A stretch of DNA of 52,423 bases from positions 1 to 52,423 of the forward strand of contig DASZMX010000074.1 of the NCBI GenBank assembly GCA_035551475.1. Direction: 5' to 3'. The position numbers were made by a program, and so were the translations under genes. Positions 33,438 through 43,900 of the stretch are shown one piece after another. The first letter of the stretch is position 1. Every line of letters begins with the position of its first letter. The notes beneath the pieces were generated by a model. The model was not told the origin of the DNA, searched no databases, and saw only the letters and a list, made by a program, of their open reading frames with translations. The DNA is from DASZMX01 sp035551475 (GTDB taxonomy: Bacteria; Verrucomicrobiota; Verrucomicrobiia; Limisphaerales; Palsa-1400).

Positions 33438-34168
33438 GACGTGGGTTGACACGGGTGGCGTTCGCGCTGGCCCTGGCGGCTGTGTGTTGCGCCAGCCGCG
33501 CGGCGGATTCCGCGTATCTGCTCTTGCCCGGCGTGCCCGGAGATTCCACCGATGCGGCCCATCCCAAGTGGATTAATCTGCAAGGCTTTCAGTTCGGCGT
33601 CGCGTCCCCCGGCGCGGGGGGGCCGCGCTTCGCCGATTTGTCGATCGCAAAAGTCATCGACTCCGCGTCTCCGGCGTTGGCCCAAGCCAGCGCCACCGGC
33701 GCTTACTTTTCCAACGCCACTCTGCAAGTGGCGCAATCGACCGATAATCTTCTTTACCAAATCACGCTGGATAATGTCTGGGTCACTGGCGTCAGCTCGG
33801 CCGCCAGCGCCACCAACACCGTTTTCCCGGAAGACGCGACGCTGCGCTTCGGCAAGATTTCCTGGACCTACGTCAATTATAACAAGGATGGCAGCGTGGC
33901 TTCCAACACCGTGACGTCGTGGGATTTGCTTTACGGCAAAATTCCCTTGAGCCTCGGCGTCGCGGGCGTGCAGGATCCCGCTTCCGGCTCGATGCAAATC
34001 ACCTTTCCCGTGTCGGCCGGCGCCACCTATCGGATTCTCGGCAGCTCACAAGTGAACGGCCCCTACACCTTGGTCGAAACGATCGCTCCGTCCAGTCTTG
34101 GCCCTCTGACGGTTTCCGTGCCAACAGCGGGCTCCATGTTGTTTTTCCGCGTGCAGGAACTGCCCTGA
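33434..34168 (+). CDS. Secreted Hcp-fold protein 2 with extra C-terminal domain
   Basis: A 244-residue paralogue of the previous protein, starting at ATG 33434 with its own signal peptide (MRRGLTRVAFALALAAVCCASRAA, given in part: RVAFALALAAVCCASRA). The Hcp-like part covers about residues 26-160: YLLLPGVPGDSTDAAH, INLQGFQFGV, SIAKVIDSASPALAQASATG, ATLQVAQ, LLYQITLDNVWVTG and LRFGKISWTYV. About 80 further residues form a beta module (MQITFPVSAGATYRILGSS, a PYTLVETI strand and FFRVQELP end) resembling that of the protein at 26657-27109. No T6SS genes are in the window. Convergent with the transglutaminase operon, 10 nt away. Confidence 0.78.
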   Translation: MRRGLTRVAFALALAAVCCASRAADSAYLLLPGVPGDSTDAAHPKWINLQGFQFGVASPGAGGPRFADLSIAKVIDSASPALAQASATGAYFSNATLQVAQSTDNLLYQITLDNVWVTGVSSAASATNTVFPEDATLRFGKISWTYVNYNKDGSVASNTVTSWDLLYGKIPLSLGVAGVQDPASGSMQITFPVSAGATYRILGSSQVNGPYTLVETIAPSSLGPLTVSVPTAGSMLFFRVQELP

Positions 34169-34178
34169 GCCCGCGGCC

Positions 34179-35048
34179 TCAAGCAATCGGCTCCACATCC
34201 ACGCCGACCGTCAGCGTGTGCTTGCCGCCGCCCACAATCACGCCGCGAATCGGGCTGACATCGTCATAATCCCGCCCCCACGCCAGCACGATATGGCGCG
34301 TGGACGGAATCAAGTCGTTGGTGGGATCGATATTCACCCAGCCGTTGGGCGGAATGTAAACCTGCACCCAGGCATGCGAAGCGTCGGCGCCCACAAGCCG
34401 CTCCGCGCCGGGCGGCGGCAGCGTCTCCAGGTAACCGCTGACGTAACGCGCGGGCAAGCCCATCGCGCGCACGCCGCCAATCTGCAGTTGCGCGAAGTCT
34501 TGACAGACGCCCCGCCGGTTTTTCAAAACCTGCTCCAGCGGCGTGGCGATGGTCGTGGCTCGGGTGTCGAACTTGAAATCACGATGAATGCGTCCGGACA
34601 AATCGACCACCGCGGCGAGCAGCGAGCGGCCCGGCGCGAATGAGGGTTGCGCGTATTCCGCCAGCCCGGGCAGCTTCGGGATGTGTTGGGAGGGATACGT
34701 GAATTGTTGCGCATCCATGTCGGCGTGGCACGCGGGCGCCGTGAGCGCCTGCCGGGCTTCCTCCCACGAGCCGCCTTCGCTCGGCGCGGGACGCGGCGTC
34801 ACTTCCACCTCGCTCGTGGCAATGACTTTGAGCGAACGATGCACGCCGTTGACGGTGAAATGCGATGTTTCGTTCCCAAAATAATCGACGCGCGTCGTGA
34901 GCGTGGAAGCGTGGGGCTCCATCGTCAACTGGTGGTTGAACGTGCGCTGCTCGGCGCCTTCGCGCGGCGTGAGGCGGGCCACATGATGCGAAACGGAGAC
35001 ATCGCTCGAGTAGGTGTAAAAGGTTTGATGAACGATGCGGTAGCGCAT
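34179..35048 (-). CDS. Transglutaminase-like peptidase (YebA/DUF3488-N type)
   Basis: A 289-residue cytoplasmic protein. The N-terminal domain (about 1-100) is the bacterial transglutaminase N-terminal region (RIVHQTFYTYSSDVSVSHH...RLTPRE), and the core transglutaminase fold has the full triad: Cys182 in GVCQDFAQ, His225 in SHAWVQVY and Asp241 in IDPTND. In this operon type such proteins are predicted cysteine peptidases or amide-exchange enzymes that act with circularly permuted ATP-grasp and alpha-E proteins. Last gene of the seven-gene operon, 5 nt after the ATP-grasp/alpha-E fusion gene. Exact substrate unknown. Confidence 0.88.
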   Translation of the reverse strand: MRYRIVHQTFYTYSSDVSVSHHVARLTPREGAEQRTFNHQLTMEPHASTLTTRVDYFGNETSHFTVNGVHRSLKVIATSEVEVTPRPAPSEGGSWEEARQALTAPACHADMDAQQFTYPSQHIPKLPGLAEYAQPSFAPGRSLLAAVVDLSGRIHRDFKFDTRATTIATPLEQVLKNRRGVCQDFAQLQIGGVRAMGLPARYVSGYLETLPPPGAERLVGADASHAWVQVYIPPNGWVNIDPTNDLIPSTRHIVLAWGRDYDDVSPIRGVIVGGGKHTLTVGVDVEPIA

Positions 35049-35053
35049 GGCGG

Positions 35054-37573
35054 CTAACTGGCCTGGGCGGCGGCGTGGCTGAAATATTGTTGGTTGATCG
35101 AATCGGACAGCACGCGCAGCTCCGTCACGATGCGCGCGAGGAATTCACTCAGCTCCGCCCCGCGCCCCGCCATCTGGCCCGCCACCATCGAGGGGAAATC
35201 GGCCTTGCTGAGGAGCGCGCGCAAGGTTTGGGCCTGTTGCGTTTCGCGGGCGGAGGCCCCGCCTGTTTCGCGCGGGAGGTTGGCCACGTGATCGGACAAC
35301 GCGCAGATTTGAAAGGCGAGCGAGCGCGGATTCGTCTCGTCGGCCAGCAAAAGATCGAGCGCGGTCGGCCATTGCGGCTGCGCAAAATACCGGCGGCGAT
35401 AGGTCATCACGCTATCCGCGATTTCCAAAACCGGCTCCAGCGCGCTCCAGCCGCCGGCCTCCACCGTCAACGCGCCTTCCACCAGCGTGGTCATGTTGGT
35501 GGCGCGTTCCAGTCGGCGTCCAATATCGAGAAAACGCCAGCCATGCCCGCGTGTCATATTTTCCATCTCCATGCCGGCAAACGCCGCAAGGTCGAAGATG
35601 AGCGTGTTCAGAAGTTCCAAGCCCTCTGAAATCGGAATGCGCCCCGGCCGCGGGCGCGTGTCGTCCTGCAATTTACTCACGATGCGCCAGGAGTCCGCCG
35701 AAAAACGGTCGCGCAAGGCAAACGCGATGCTGCTCAGCCGCTCGCGCACTTCGCGCACCGCGCCGAGCCGGTGCGGCTGGTAAATCAGCGCGTAAACTTC
35801 GCGCTCCACCGCCGCCAGGGTGTGGCGGTCGCGAAATTTCGGCGGGAACAAATCCAAATGCGCCAGCAACCGCACCAGCGCCGTCAGGTCGGGCGTTTCT
35901 TCGGCGCCAACTTCCGCCAGCCGGCTCAGCACGCTCCGCAGTAGGCGCACCGTGTCTTCCAGGCGTTCGGTGTAACGGCCCAGCCAGAAAAGATTGTCCG
36001 CCACGCGGCTCGGCACTTCCACGGCGGACCGTTCCAGGCGCACAATTTCTGTATTGGGCAGGAGCAGGGTGAGCTGGCTGACCGGCCCGGAGGTTGTGAC
36101 CCAGGTGTCCTTGCTGCTGCCGCCGTGTTGCATCGAAACCACCAAGTCGTCGGGTCCGCCGGAAAAACGCGTCAGCCCGCCTGGCATCACCGTGAACCCG
36201 TCGCTCGTCGCGCACACGTAGGCCCGCAACACGACGCGCCGCGGCGCCAGCCTGCTGCCTTCCAATGCCGGCGCCGCGCTCAGCGGCAAAACTTCCTGAC
36301 CCACAAAATCGAATGGTGCCGATGCCATCTCCGCCCGCAAATAGGCGCGCTCGCGCTCGGTCATCGCTCCCCCGAAGCGGACGTCTCCGCGCGAAAAGGC
36401 GCGTCGCACCACCAGCCGGTGGATGTTTTCCTGCACAAATTTTTCCCCGTGCGGTTGACCGCACCACCACGTTGCCACGGACGGCAATTTCAATTCCTCG
36501 CCGAGCAGGCGCCGGCAAATTCCCGGCAGGAATGACGTCAGCGCGGGAGTTTCCACCACGCCGGCCCCGAGGGCGTTGGCGATGGCGACGTTGCCTGCGC
36601 GCGCCGCGTCCAACAGTCCGGGCGTGCCCAAAAACGAATCGGCCCGCAATTCCAGCGGGTCGCAAAAGGTGTCGTCGGCGCGTCGCAGGATGACATCGAC
36701 TTGCTGCAAGCCTTCGAGCGTCTTGAGAAAAACGCGGCGGTCGCGCACCGTCAGGTCCGCGCCTTGCACCAGTGGAAAACCCAGGTAGCGCGCGAGGTAA
36801 ACATGCTCAAAATAGGTCTCGTTGTACGGGCCGGGTGTCAATAGCACGACCGACGGCTGGCCGCTGGGCCGCGGCGCCAGGCTGCGCAACGTATTCCGCG
36901 CGATCTCAAAGAATCCGGCGAGGCGCTCCACCCGGCAATCGCGGAATTCATCGGGCATCACATGCGACAGCACCATGCGATTTTGCAGCGTGTAGCCCGC
37001 TCCGGACGGCGCCTGCGTCCGATCCGACAAAACCCACCATTGCCCATCCGGCGAACGGCCTAAATCGACGCCGTGAAAAAATAAAAACAGATTTCGCGCC
37101 GGCGCTATGCCGTGGCAGGGCCGCAGGAAAGCCGGGTTGGCGTAGAGCAGCGCCGGCGGCAGCGCGCCGTCGCGCAGCAGCGTTTGCGGCCCGTAAATAT
37201 CGGCCAGAATGGCGTTGAACAGACGCGTGCGCTGGGTGAGCCCGGCTTCGATGCCGGGCCATTCCTCCGGCGGAATAATCAACGGCATCAGGTCCAGCGC
37301 CCACGGCCGGTCCTGGCCCTGGCCATCGTGGTAAACATTATAAGTGACGCCATGATCCCGCAGCACGCGAAACGCGGTGTCGCGCCGGGCGGAGAGATCG
37401 TGCGGGCTGAGTTTTTCCAGCGCGCCGACCAGCTTTTGCCACTGCGGCCGCAGGCTGCGGTCCTCGCCCAGCATTTCATCGTAGGCTCCGGCGGCGGGAC
37501 GATAGGACGCGACGAGCGGGGCATTGGTCGGCGTCGCATCTGCGAGGTTCATGGACTGGAGCGATTCTGGCAT
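35054..37573 (-). CDS. Circularly permuted ATP-grasp protein fused to an alpha-E domain
   Basis: An 839-residue fusion. Residues about 25-500 form a circularly permuted type 2 ATP-grasp domain (DUF404/DUF407): DRPWALDLMPLIIPPEEWPGI, QAPSGAGYTLQNRMVLSHV, LLTPGPYNETYFEHVYLAR (each quoted in part or whole below 20 residues: DLMPLIIPPEEWPG; PGPYNETYFEHVYLAR), and a VDVILRRADDTFCDPLELR segment. Residues about 515-835 are an alpha-E domain beginning PSRVADNLFWLGRYTERLEDT, similar to the separate protein at 45731-46717. Such ATP-grasp proteins are predicted amide-bond ligases. The corresponding two activities also exist as separate genes at the other end of the operon. The cytoplasmic product may modify or build peptides; the substrate is unknown. 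Confidence 0.87.
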   Translation of the reverse strand: MPESLQSMNLADATPTNAPLVASYRPAAGAYDEMLGEDRSLRPQWQKLVGALEKLSPHDLSARRDTAFRVLRDHGVTYNVYHDGQGQDRPWALDLMPLIIPPEEWPGIEAGLTQRTRLFNAILADIYGPQTLLRDGALPPALLYANPAFLRPCHGIAPARNLFLFFHGVDLGRSPDGQWWVLSDRTQAPSGAGYTLQNRMVLSHVMPDEFRDCRVERLAGFFEIARNTLRSLAPRPSGQPSVVLLTPGPYNETYFEHVYLARYLGFPLVQGADLTVRDRRVFLKTLEGLQQVDVILRRADDTFCDPLELRADSFLGTPGLLDAARAGNVAIANALGAGVVETPALTSFLPGICRRLLGEELKLPSVATWWCGQPHGEKFVQENIHRLVVRRAFSRGDVRFGGAMTERERAYLRAEMASAPFDFVGQEVLPLSAAPALEGSRLAPRRVVLRAYVCATSDGFTVMPGGLTRFSGGPDDLVVSMQHGGSSKDTWVTTSGPVSQLTLLLPNTEIVRLERSAVEVPSRVADNLFWLGRYTERLEDTVRLLRSVLSRLAEVGAEETPDLTALVRLLAHLDLFPPKFRDRHTLAAVEREVYALIYQPHRLGAVREVRERLSSIAFALRDRFSADSWRIVSKLQDDTRPRPGRIPISEGLELLNTLIFDLAAFAGMEMENMTRGHGWRFLDIGRRLERATNMTTLVEGALTVEAGGWSALEPVLEIADSVMTYRRRYFAQPQWPTALDLLLADETNPRSLAFQICALSDHVANLPRETGGASARETQQAQTLRALLSKADFPSMVAGQMAGRGAELSEFLARIVTELRVLSDSINQQYFSHAAAQAS

Positions 37574-37588
37574 GAAGCAACCGGGCGA

Positions 37589-40500
37589 TCAAGCCGGGCG
37601 GTTCGTCCTCCGCAGATCCAGGGTGAACGGGCTTTCCGGATGGGGCGGCAACTCCCGGGCCTGCATGGCGCCCGGGGTGTGGCCCATGCGGAAAAAGCGC
37701 GACAGCCGGCGGCTTTCCGCCTCGTAGGCGTTGACCGGGAAGGTGTCGTAGCTCCGCCCGCCGGGATGCGTCACGTGATAGGCGCAACCTCCGAGGCTCC
37801 GGCCCGCCCAACTGTCAACAATGTCAAAAGTCAGCGGCGCGTGCGGCGGAATCGTCGGGTGCAAACAGGAGGGCGGCTGCCAGGCGCGATACCGCACCCC
37901 GGCCACATATTCTCCGTTCGTCCCGGTCGGGTGCAGGGGCAGGGCGTATCCGTTCACGGCAATTTTGTGCCGCCCCTCGATCAGCCCGCGCGCCTTGACC
38001 TGCAGGCGTTCGACCGACGAATCGACGTAGCGCACCGTGCCGCCGGGCCCGCCCTCTTCCCCGAGCACATGCCACGGCTCGAGCGCCCCGCGCAATTCCA
38101 CGTGAATGTTCCGCTGCTCCAATTCGCCGATTTGCGGAAAGCGAAACTCAAACTGCGGCCCGAACCATTCCGCCTTCATCGGCGTGCCGCTCGCCTGCAA
38201 ATCCGCCATCACATCCTCCAAATCGCTCCAGACAAAATGCGGCAGCATCCAGCGGTCATGAATGTCCGTGCCCCAGCGCACCAGGCCGTTTTGATAGGGC
38301 TGGTCCCAGAATTTCGCGATGAGCGCGCGCAGCAGAAGTTGCTGGGCCAGGCTCATGCGTGCGTGCGGCGGCATTTCAAAAGCCCGCATTTCCAAGAGGC
38401 CCAACCGTCCGGTGGCGGAGTCCGGGGAATAAAGTTTATCGATGCAAAATTCCGCGCGATGCGTATTGCCGGTGGCGTCAATCAAAAGATTCCGCAAGAG
38501 CCGGTCCACCAGCCACGGCGGGATTTTTCCGCCTCCCGGAACTTGCTGGAACGCCAGGTCCAGTTCGTACAGTGAATCGTTCCGCGCCTCGTCCACCCGC
38601 GGGCTTTGGCTGGTCGGCCCGATAAACAAACTGCTGAACAAAAACGACAGCGACGGATGATTTTGCCAGTAGGTCACCAGCGAGCGCAGCAAATCCGGAC
38701 GGCGCAGCAGCGGAGAATCCGCCGGGGTCGCCCCGCCGAGCACGATGTGATTTCCGCCGCCCGAGCCGGTGTGGCGCCCGTCAACCATGAATTTCTCCGT
38801 GCCCAGACGGCAGAGCCGCGCCTCTTCATACAACGTCTCGGTCTGGGTCCTCATTTCATCCCAGGTTGCCGCCGGGTGCATGTTGACCTCGATGACGCCG
38901 GGATCGGGCGTGACCTTCAAGGTGTGCAGGCGCGGATCATGCGGCGGCGTGTAGCCTTCGATCACCACCGGCGTGTCCAGCAATTCCGCGGTGTCCTCGA
39001 TGGCCGCAGTCAAGTCGAGATAATCTTCCAGCGTGCGGACCGGGGGCATGAAAATGTGCAGGCGCCCCTGGCGCGGCTCCACGCACAGGGCGGTGCGCAC
39101 GATGCTGGCGGCCGACTCCCCGCGCGCGGGCGGCGGCGCCGTGGGTTCGGCGGCGATTTTTTGCGGGGTGATGAGGGGGCGGCGCGCCGCCACCCACGAA
39201 GCCGGGAAAAATCTTTGCAGATCTTTTTCCGGGCGCGGCGGCAGCGGATGGCGCGGTTCCGTCGGGTCCTGTTCGTAAATGTAGGGATAATCGCTTTGCT
39301 TGACCCACGGCAGGGAATCCATCGGCAGCCGCAATCCCATCGGCGAATCGCCGGGCAAAAGGTAGCAGCGTTCCGGGCGGAAAAACCAGGGGCCGCTGAC
39401 CCATCCGCTCGCCGCGCCGGTGGGCCGTTGCAAGGGCAGGGCGTAACCTGTGACCTTCTCCAAGCCTCGTTCAAATAATTTGGCCAGGCGCGCCCGCTCT
39501 TCCTCATCTTTGAGGTTTGACTTGAAAGGATCGACGTTGGTTGGCAGACGGCGTTCCTTCCACAAGTAATACCAGGCGTCTTCAAATGCCGGCACAATGT
39601 GCTGATGCCCGCATTGCAGCCGTTGCGCCAGCGCCTGGATGAATTGCTCGGCATGTTTGTCCGCGTGTCCGTAGGATTTATTTTCGAGAGCGAACAGCTC
39701 CTCATTTTCCCAAATTGGCTGGCCGTCCTTCCGCCAGTAACAGGCGAATGACCAGCGCGGCAGCGATTCGCCGGGATACCATTTGCCCTGCCCATAATGC
39801 AGCAGCGCGCCGGCGCTGAAGCGAGCCTTCAGGCGGCGCATCAACTCGTCCGCCAGTTGGCGTTTCTTCGGCCCGAGCGCGACGGTGTTCCATTCGGGTC
39901 CGTCCATGTCATCAATCGAAACGAACGTTGGCTCGCCGCCCATCGTCAGGCGGCAATCCTGCGCTTGCAACGCCGCATCGACTTTCTGCCCGAGGCGGTT
40001 GATTTCGGCCCATTGCTCGTCGGTATACGGATGGGTGACCCTTGGCGATTCAAAAACGCGCGTCACGTTCATCTCGAACTTGAATTCGCACTTGGATTCC
40101 GCCACCAGCCCGCTGATCGGCGCCGCGCTTTGCGGATCGGGCGTCGCCGCGAGGGGAATATGGCCTTCGCCCGCCAGCAAACCGGAAGTGGGATCCAGGC
40201 CGATCCAGCCCGCCCCCGGCAGATAAACCTCGCACCAGGCATGCAAATCGCAAAAGTCCGTTTCCGCCCCGCTTGGCCCGTCCAGCGATTTCACGTCCGG
40301 TTTGAGCTGGATCAGGTATCCGCTGACGAAACGCGCGGCGAGGCCAAAGCGGCGCAATAATTGACAGAGAAGCCAGGCGCTGTCGCGGCACGACCCCGTG
40401 CCTTTTTGCAGCGTCTCCTGCGGTGTTTGCACGCCCGGCTCCAGGCGGATGACATATTTGATGTCCTCCCAGAGCCGCTGGTTCAATCCCACCAGGAAAT

Positions 40501-40942
40501 CGATGGTGCGCTTCTGCTTGCCCTCCGCCCATTTCTTTTTGATGTCGGCCGCGTACTCTCCCAGTTGCGGCGTCCACTGCGCCAGCCGCTGGAACGGCTC
40601 CAACTCGTGCCGCAGCGCCGCGTCGTAGGCAAAGGGAAAGTTTTCCGCCTCAGCCTCGAGGAAAAAATCGAAGGGATTGAACACGGACATCTCGACCACC
40701 AGGTCCACATCCACGATGAATTCCCGGGTTGGCTCCTCGAACACCAGGCGCGCGAGATAATTCGACTGCGGGTCCTGCTGCCAGTTGAGGAAATGTTTCG
40801 CCGGCGAAATTTTCAGCGAATACGCCAGGACGCGCGTGCGCGCATGCGGCGCAGGGCGCAAGCGCACGGTTTGCGGCCCGAGGAGGACGGGGCGGTCGTA
40901 GTGATATTCAGTGCGGTGATGCAGCGCGGCATGGATGGCCAT
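37589..40942 (-). CDS. Transglutaminase-DUF2126 fusion protein
   Basis: An 1117-residue cytoplasmic protein. The first 290 residues are a transglutaminase-like unit: ALHHRTEYHYDRPVLLGPQ at the start, the Cys motif GTGSCRDSAW, the His motif CDLHAWCEVY and Asp in GLDPTSG. The remaining ~800 residues are DUF2126, with DCRLTMGGEPTFVSIDD, ALGPKKRQLADEL, DALPWVK-like and GGNHIVLGGATPADSP segments. DUF2126 is routinely fused to this type of transglutaminase and co-occurs with ATP-grasp/alpha-E genes. Length is typical. It lies 15 nt upstream of the fusion gene and 4 nt downstream of the PEP carboxykinase-like gene. Confidence 0.9.
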   Translation of the reverse strand: MAIHAALHHRTEYHYDRPVLLGPQTVRLRPAPHARTRVLAYSLKISPAKHFLNWQQDPQSNYLARLVFEEPTREFIVDVDLVVEMSVFNPFDFFLEAEAENFPFAYDAALRHELEPFQRLAQWTPQLGEYAADIKKKWAEGKQKRTIDFLVGLNQRLWEDIKYVIRLEPGVQTPQETLQKGTGSCRDSAWLLCQLLRRFGLAARFVSGYLIQLKPDVKSLDGPSGAETDFCDLHAWCEVYLPGAGWIGLDPTSGLLAGEGHIPLAATPDPQSAAPISGLVAESKCEFKFEMNVTRVFESPRVTHPYTDEQWAEINRLGQKVDAALQAQDCRLTMGGEPTFVSIDDMDGPEWNTVALGPKKRQLADELMRRLKARFSAGALLHYGQGKWYPGESLPRWSFACYWRKDGQPIWENEELFALENKSYGHADKHAEQFIQALAQRLQCGHQHIVPAFEDAWYYLWKERRLPTNVDPFKSNLKDEEERARLAKLFERGLEKVTGYALPLQRPTGAASGWVSGPWFFRPERCYLLPGDSPMGLRLPMDSLPWVKQSDYPYIYEQDPTEPRHPLPPRPEKDLQRFFPASWVAARRPLITPQKIAAEPTAPPPARGESAASIVRTALCVEPRQGRLHIFMPPVRTLEDYLDLTAAIEDTAELLDTPVVIEGYTPPHDPRLHTLKVTPDPGVIEVNMHPAATWDEMRTQTETLYEEARLCRLGTEKFMVDGRHTGSGGGNHIVLGGATPADSPLLRRPDLLRSLVTYWQNHPSLSFLFSSLFIGPTSQSPRVDEARNDSLYELDLAFQQVPGGGKIPPWLVDRLLRNLLIDATGNTHRAEFCIDKLYSPDSATGRLGLLEMRAFEMPPHARMSLAQQLLLRALIAKFWDQPYQNGLVRWGTDIHDRWMLPHFVWSDLEDVMADLQASGTPMKAEWFGPQFEFRFPQIGELEQRNIHVELRGALEPWHVLGEEGGPGGTVRYVDSSVERLQVKARGLIEGRHKIAVNGYALPLHPTGTNGEYVAGVRYRAWQPPSCLHPTIPPHAPLTFDIVDSWAGRSLGGCAYHVTHPGGRSYDTFPVNAYEAESRRLSRFFRMGHTPGAMQARELPPHPESPFTLDLRRTNRPA

Positions 40943-40946
40943 AGGG

Positions 40947-43900
40947 TTAAGTTGGGCGGTAATTTTCCAATGGTTCCGCGCCTATGGTTCCGCGCAATTT
41001 TTCGAGGTAAGCCGGGGCTTCAATGGCCGCGAGCATCTGGCGCGCTTTGACCAATTGCGCCGGGATGTTCAGGCGCGTCGCGACATCCGCGTGGGTGGTG
41101 CGCTTCAAAAAGCGTTCCAGATAATCCGCGTGGCGCCGCCAAAGTTGCCGGTCAATTTTTTGCTTGGCCGCCAGGCGCGCGGCATACCAATCGGAGGCCA
41201 GCAACGCTTCCACGGTGAACAATTGGCGCACCGCCGGATCCTGCAATGTTTTCCCCTCCCATTGATCGTCGCGCATGATGCCCAGGAGCGCCCGCAGCGG
41301 CGGGCACGCTTGCGCCACGCTGCCGTCATCGAAATACATTTGCGCCACGCGTTTTTGCGTCGTGACAATGTTGTCCATGCCGTCGGCAAAAATCTTCGCG
41401 TCCTGCGATTCCGGCTTCAGCATCTCATCGGTGAACACGACTTTTGGATGATTGAACACGCGCCCAAAAAACGCGGAGATGAAACGCGAATTGATGCGGT
41501 AACCGAGCCGGCTGGCCAGCACGCGCTGGCCGTTCCAGTCGAAATCCTCGATGCGGTCGAGGTAATGGTTGTCAATTAAATATTTTGGGTTGCGCTCCTC
41601 GGCCGACATCCGGCAGAAAACCTCCGGCGCGAGCAGGCTGATGTCGTGATCCACCCGCAATTTGGGGCCGACATAACCCGCCGCCGTCAGAAATCCGCCG
41701 CCGCCGGTCAGCAGCCATGAGACGAGGGCGTTGTTCAAGTCAATAATTGGCGGCAGCGCGTTGAACGGCCCTTTCGTCAAGGCGCCCTCTGAGCCCGCCC
41801 CGGTCGTCGAGGGCGATTTGCCGGTCATGCTGCAAATGAATTCGAGGAACAACTCCGGCAGCTCGAGGTAATGGATTGGGTTGAACACCGCCAGCGGGCG
41901 AATGACGCCTTCCGGCGGGTTGTTGCGCCGGCCCGGCAGAATGACCGTGACGGGATGATGAATCTGGCGGGCCAACGGCAGACGGCGCCGCAGCCGCATC
42001 CCCATGTCCGCGAGATAAACATCTTTGGGGTGCAGCAAGTCGGGGCGCATTTGCAGATAGCGCGGGTTCTTCGTCGGCTTGCCGTCCACCAAACGCGGAT
42101 GCGCCGGCGAAACGAAATATCCTGATTTCTGGCCGGACGCGACTTCGCGAACCAGCGCCTGCATCGGCGGGGTGAATTGGTAGAAGCCAATCGCTTCGTC
42201 GAGCAATTCGCGCGCGGCCGCCTGCGTGAGCGGCTCGTAATTGGAAAAGAAATTGTCGCGCCGCGCGAAATCCGCCTCGGTCTGCTTGTCGTAGCCGCGA
42301 TGAATGGCATCGTCGGGCCGCTGGAAGAGCCGCTGTTCGCAATTCTTGACAAACTTCAGCGAATTCCTGCCCGACTCCCCGTCCGGCGGAATGACCACAG
42401 ACGCGGTGATGTCATCCTCCATCTGGATCTTGACCGCCGGGTGAAAATCCTTGCGCAAGCCGAACGTGCGCCAGAGGCCATCGGTGTCGAAACCGACGCG
42501 GAGATAAGTCGTGACGAGCTTGCGGTTCTCGCATTTGACTTCGTTGCCGGGCAGGCCGTTGATGATGTCCACCGAAAAATGCTCGCGCCAGTTGCGCCCC
42601 CATTCCGTCTTGTAGTAGCGCTTCACCACGAACACCAGCTCCTTGATGTGCTGCGGCGTCGCGGCGAGCCACGCATTGTAGCTGGGCTTGTAATCGTACT
42701 CGTCCTCAGTCAACAATTTGATGACCGACCCCAACGAGCGTTCCGGGCTGAGAATGGGGCGCGCGTCCTTATGCGTGGCGTCCTTGAAACGGTCGCTGTA
42801 ATCATGATCGATCAATTCCGCCACGCGCTCGAAATCCGCCTTGAAATCCGCCACGAACACCGGCCCGGTCAAAATGGCGTCCGTGATGGGCTTGGAAATT
42901 TCCGATTTGCCGCCGCCTGACACCGTGCTCGGTTTGTGGCAAAAAATCCCTTCCGCCACCGCGCCCACCAGGCGCCAGGCGCGTCCGGGCGAAGGTTTTT
43001 GCAATTGCACCTTGTAGCCGGAGGGGCGGACATAGGTCTTGTCCGGCATGAGTTTAATGGACCGCTCCGTTTTGCCGCCGGGCCAAAAAATCCTCTCCTT
43101 GTGCAGGTCAAAGCGCGCGTCTTCCGGCACGTAAATGATGTCGGGATATTTCTTATCGACAGCGTAACCCTCGGATTTTTGGTCGAGCGCGTCGCGGAAG
43201 ACGGTGGAGACTTCCGCAAAGGAATGGCCCATCGGCTTGACGTGCAGGTTGCCGCTGAATTCCTCGCCCAGGTCGTAGCTCGGAAAAACCAGCGCGCCGC
43301 CCGCGTGCTCCTCCTCGCATAAGCCCAGGAGGTTGGCGGCGTAGCTGATCTGGGTTTTGACCTCTTTTTTGCAATAGCCGTAATAATTGTCGGCAATAAT
43401 GGTGACAATCACGCCGGACTCGTCGCGGCAGGTCAGCTTGAACGCCTGGCCGTTGTTGTAAAATTCCCATTCATCCTGCCAGCACATCCCATCGCGCCGC
43501 TGGCGTTCGGTCGCGTCTTTCCACGCGGGCAATCCGATGGCTTTCTTGGTGATCTTGGTGAGATGCGGCGCCAGGATGACGCAGCCGGTGTGGCCGCTCC
43601 AATGTTCCGTGTCGAGGCCGGCGTCGTTCTCCGGCAAATCAGGATCGCCCGCGTTGCCGAAAATGCTTTCCACGAAATCGAGGTTGCTCACCAGGCTGCC
43701 CGGCGCAAAAAAACGGACTTCCATCGTTTTTTCCGGCCCCCAGCCGGGCGCCTCGGGGCAGACAATGGGCCGCATGAGCAGCGAGACAAAGCACTCGGCC
43801 GGCTCGGGCTGCGTCGCGGTGAAAGGCAGCCGTAAAAAATCGCGCGGCGGCTGAAAAGCGTGCGCCAGCATTCTCGCGAACACTTCCGCGGGCGCCGCGC

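Noticed and set aside
32925..34168. Type VI secretion locus
   Set aside because: Only Hcp-like proteins are present, both with signal peptides, and no tss genes are in the window.
37112..38575. Long open frame (487 codons) on the plus strand opposite the transglutaminase genes
   Set aside because: Shadow of high-GC coding sequence on the other strand; Arg/Gln/His-rich with no family features, and it spans two real genes.
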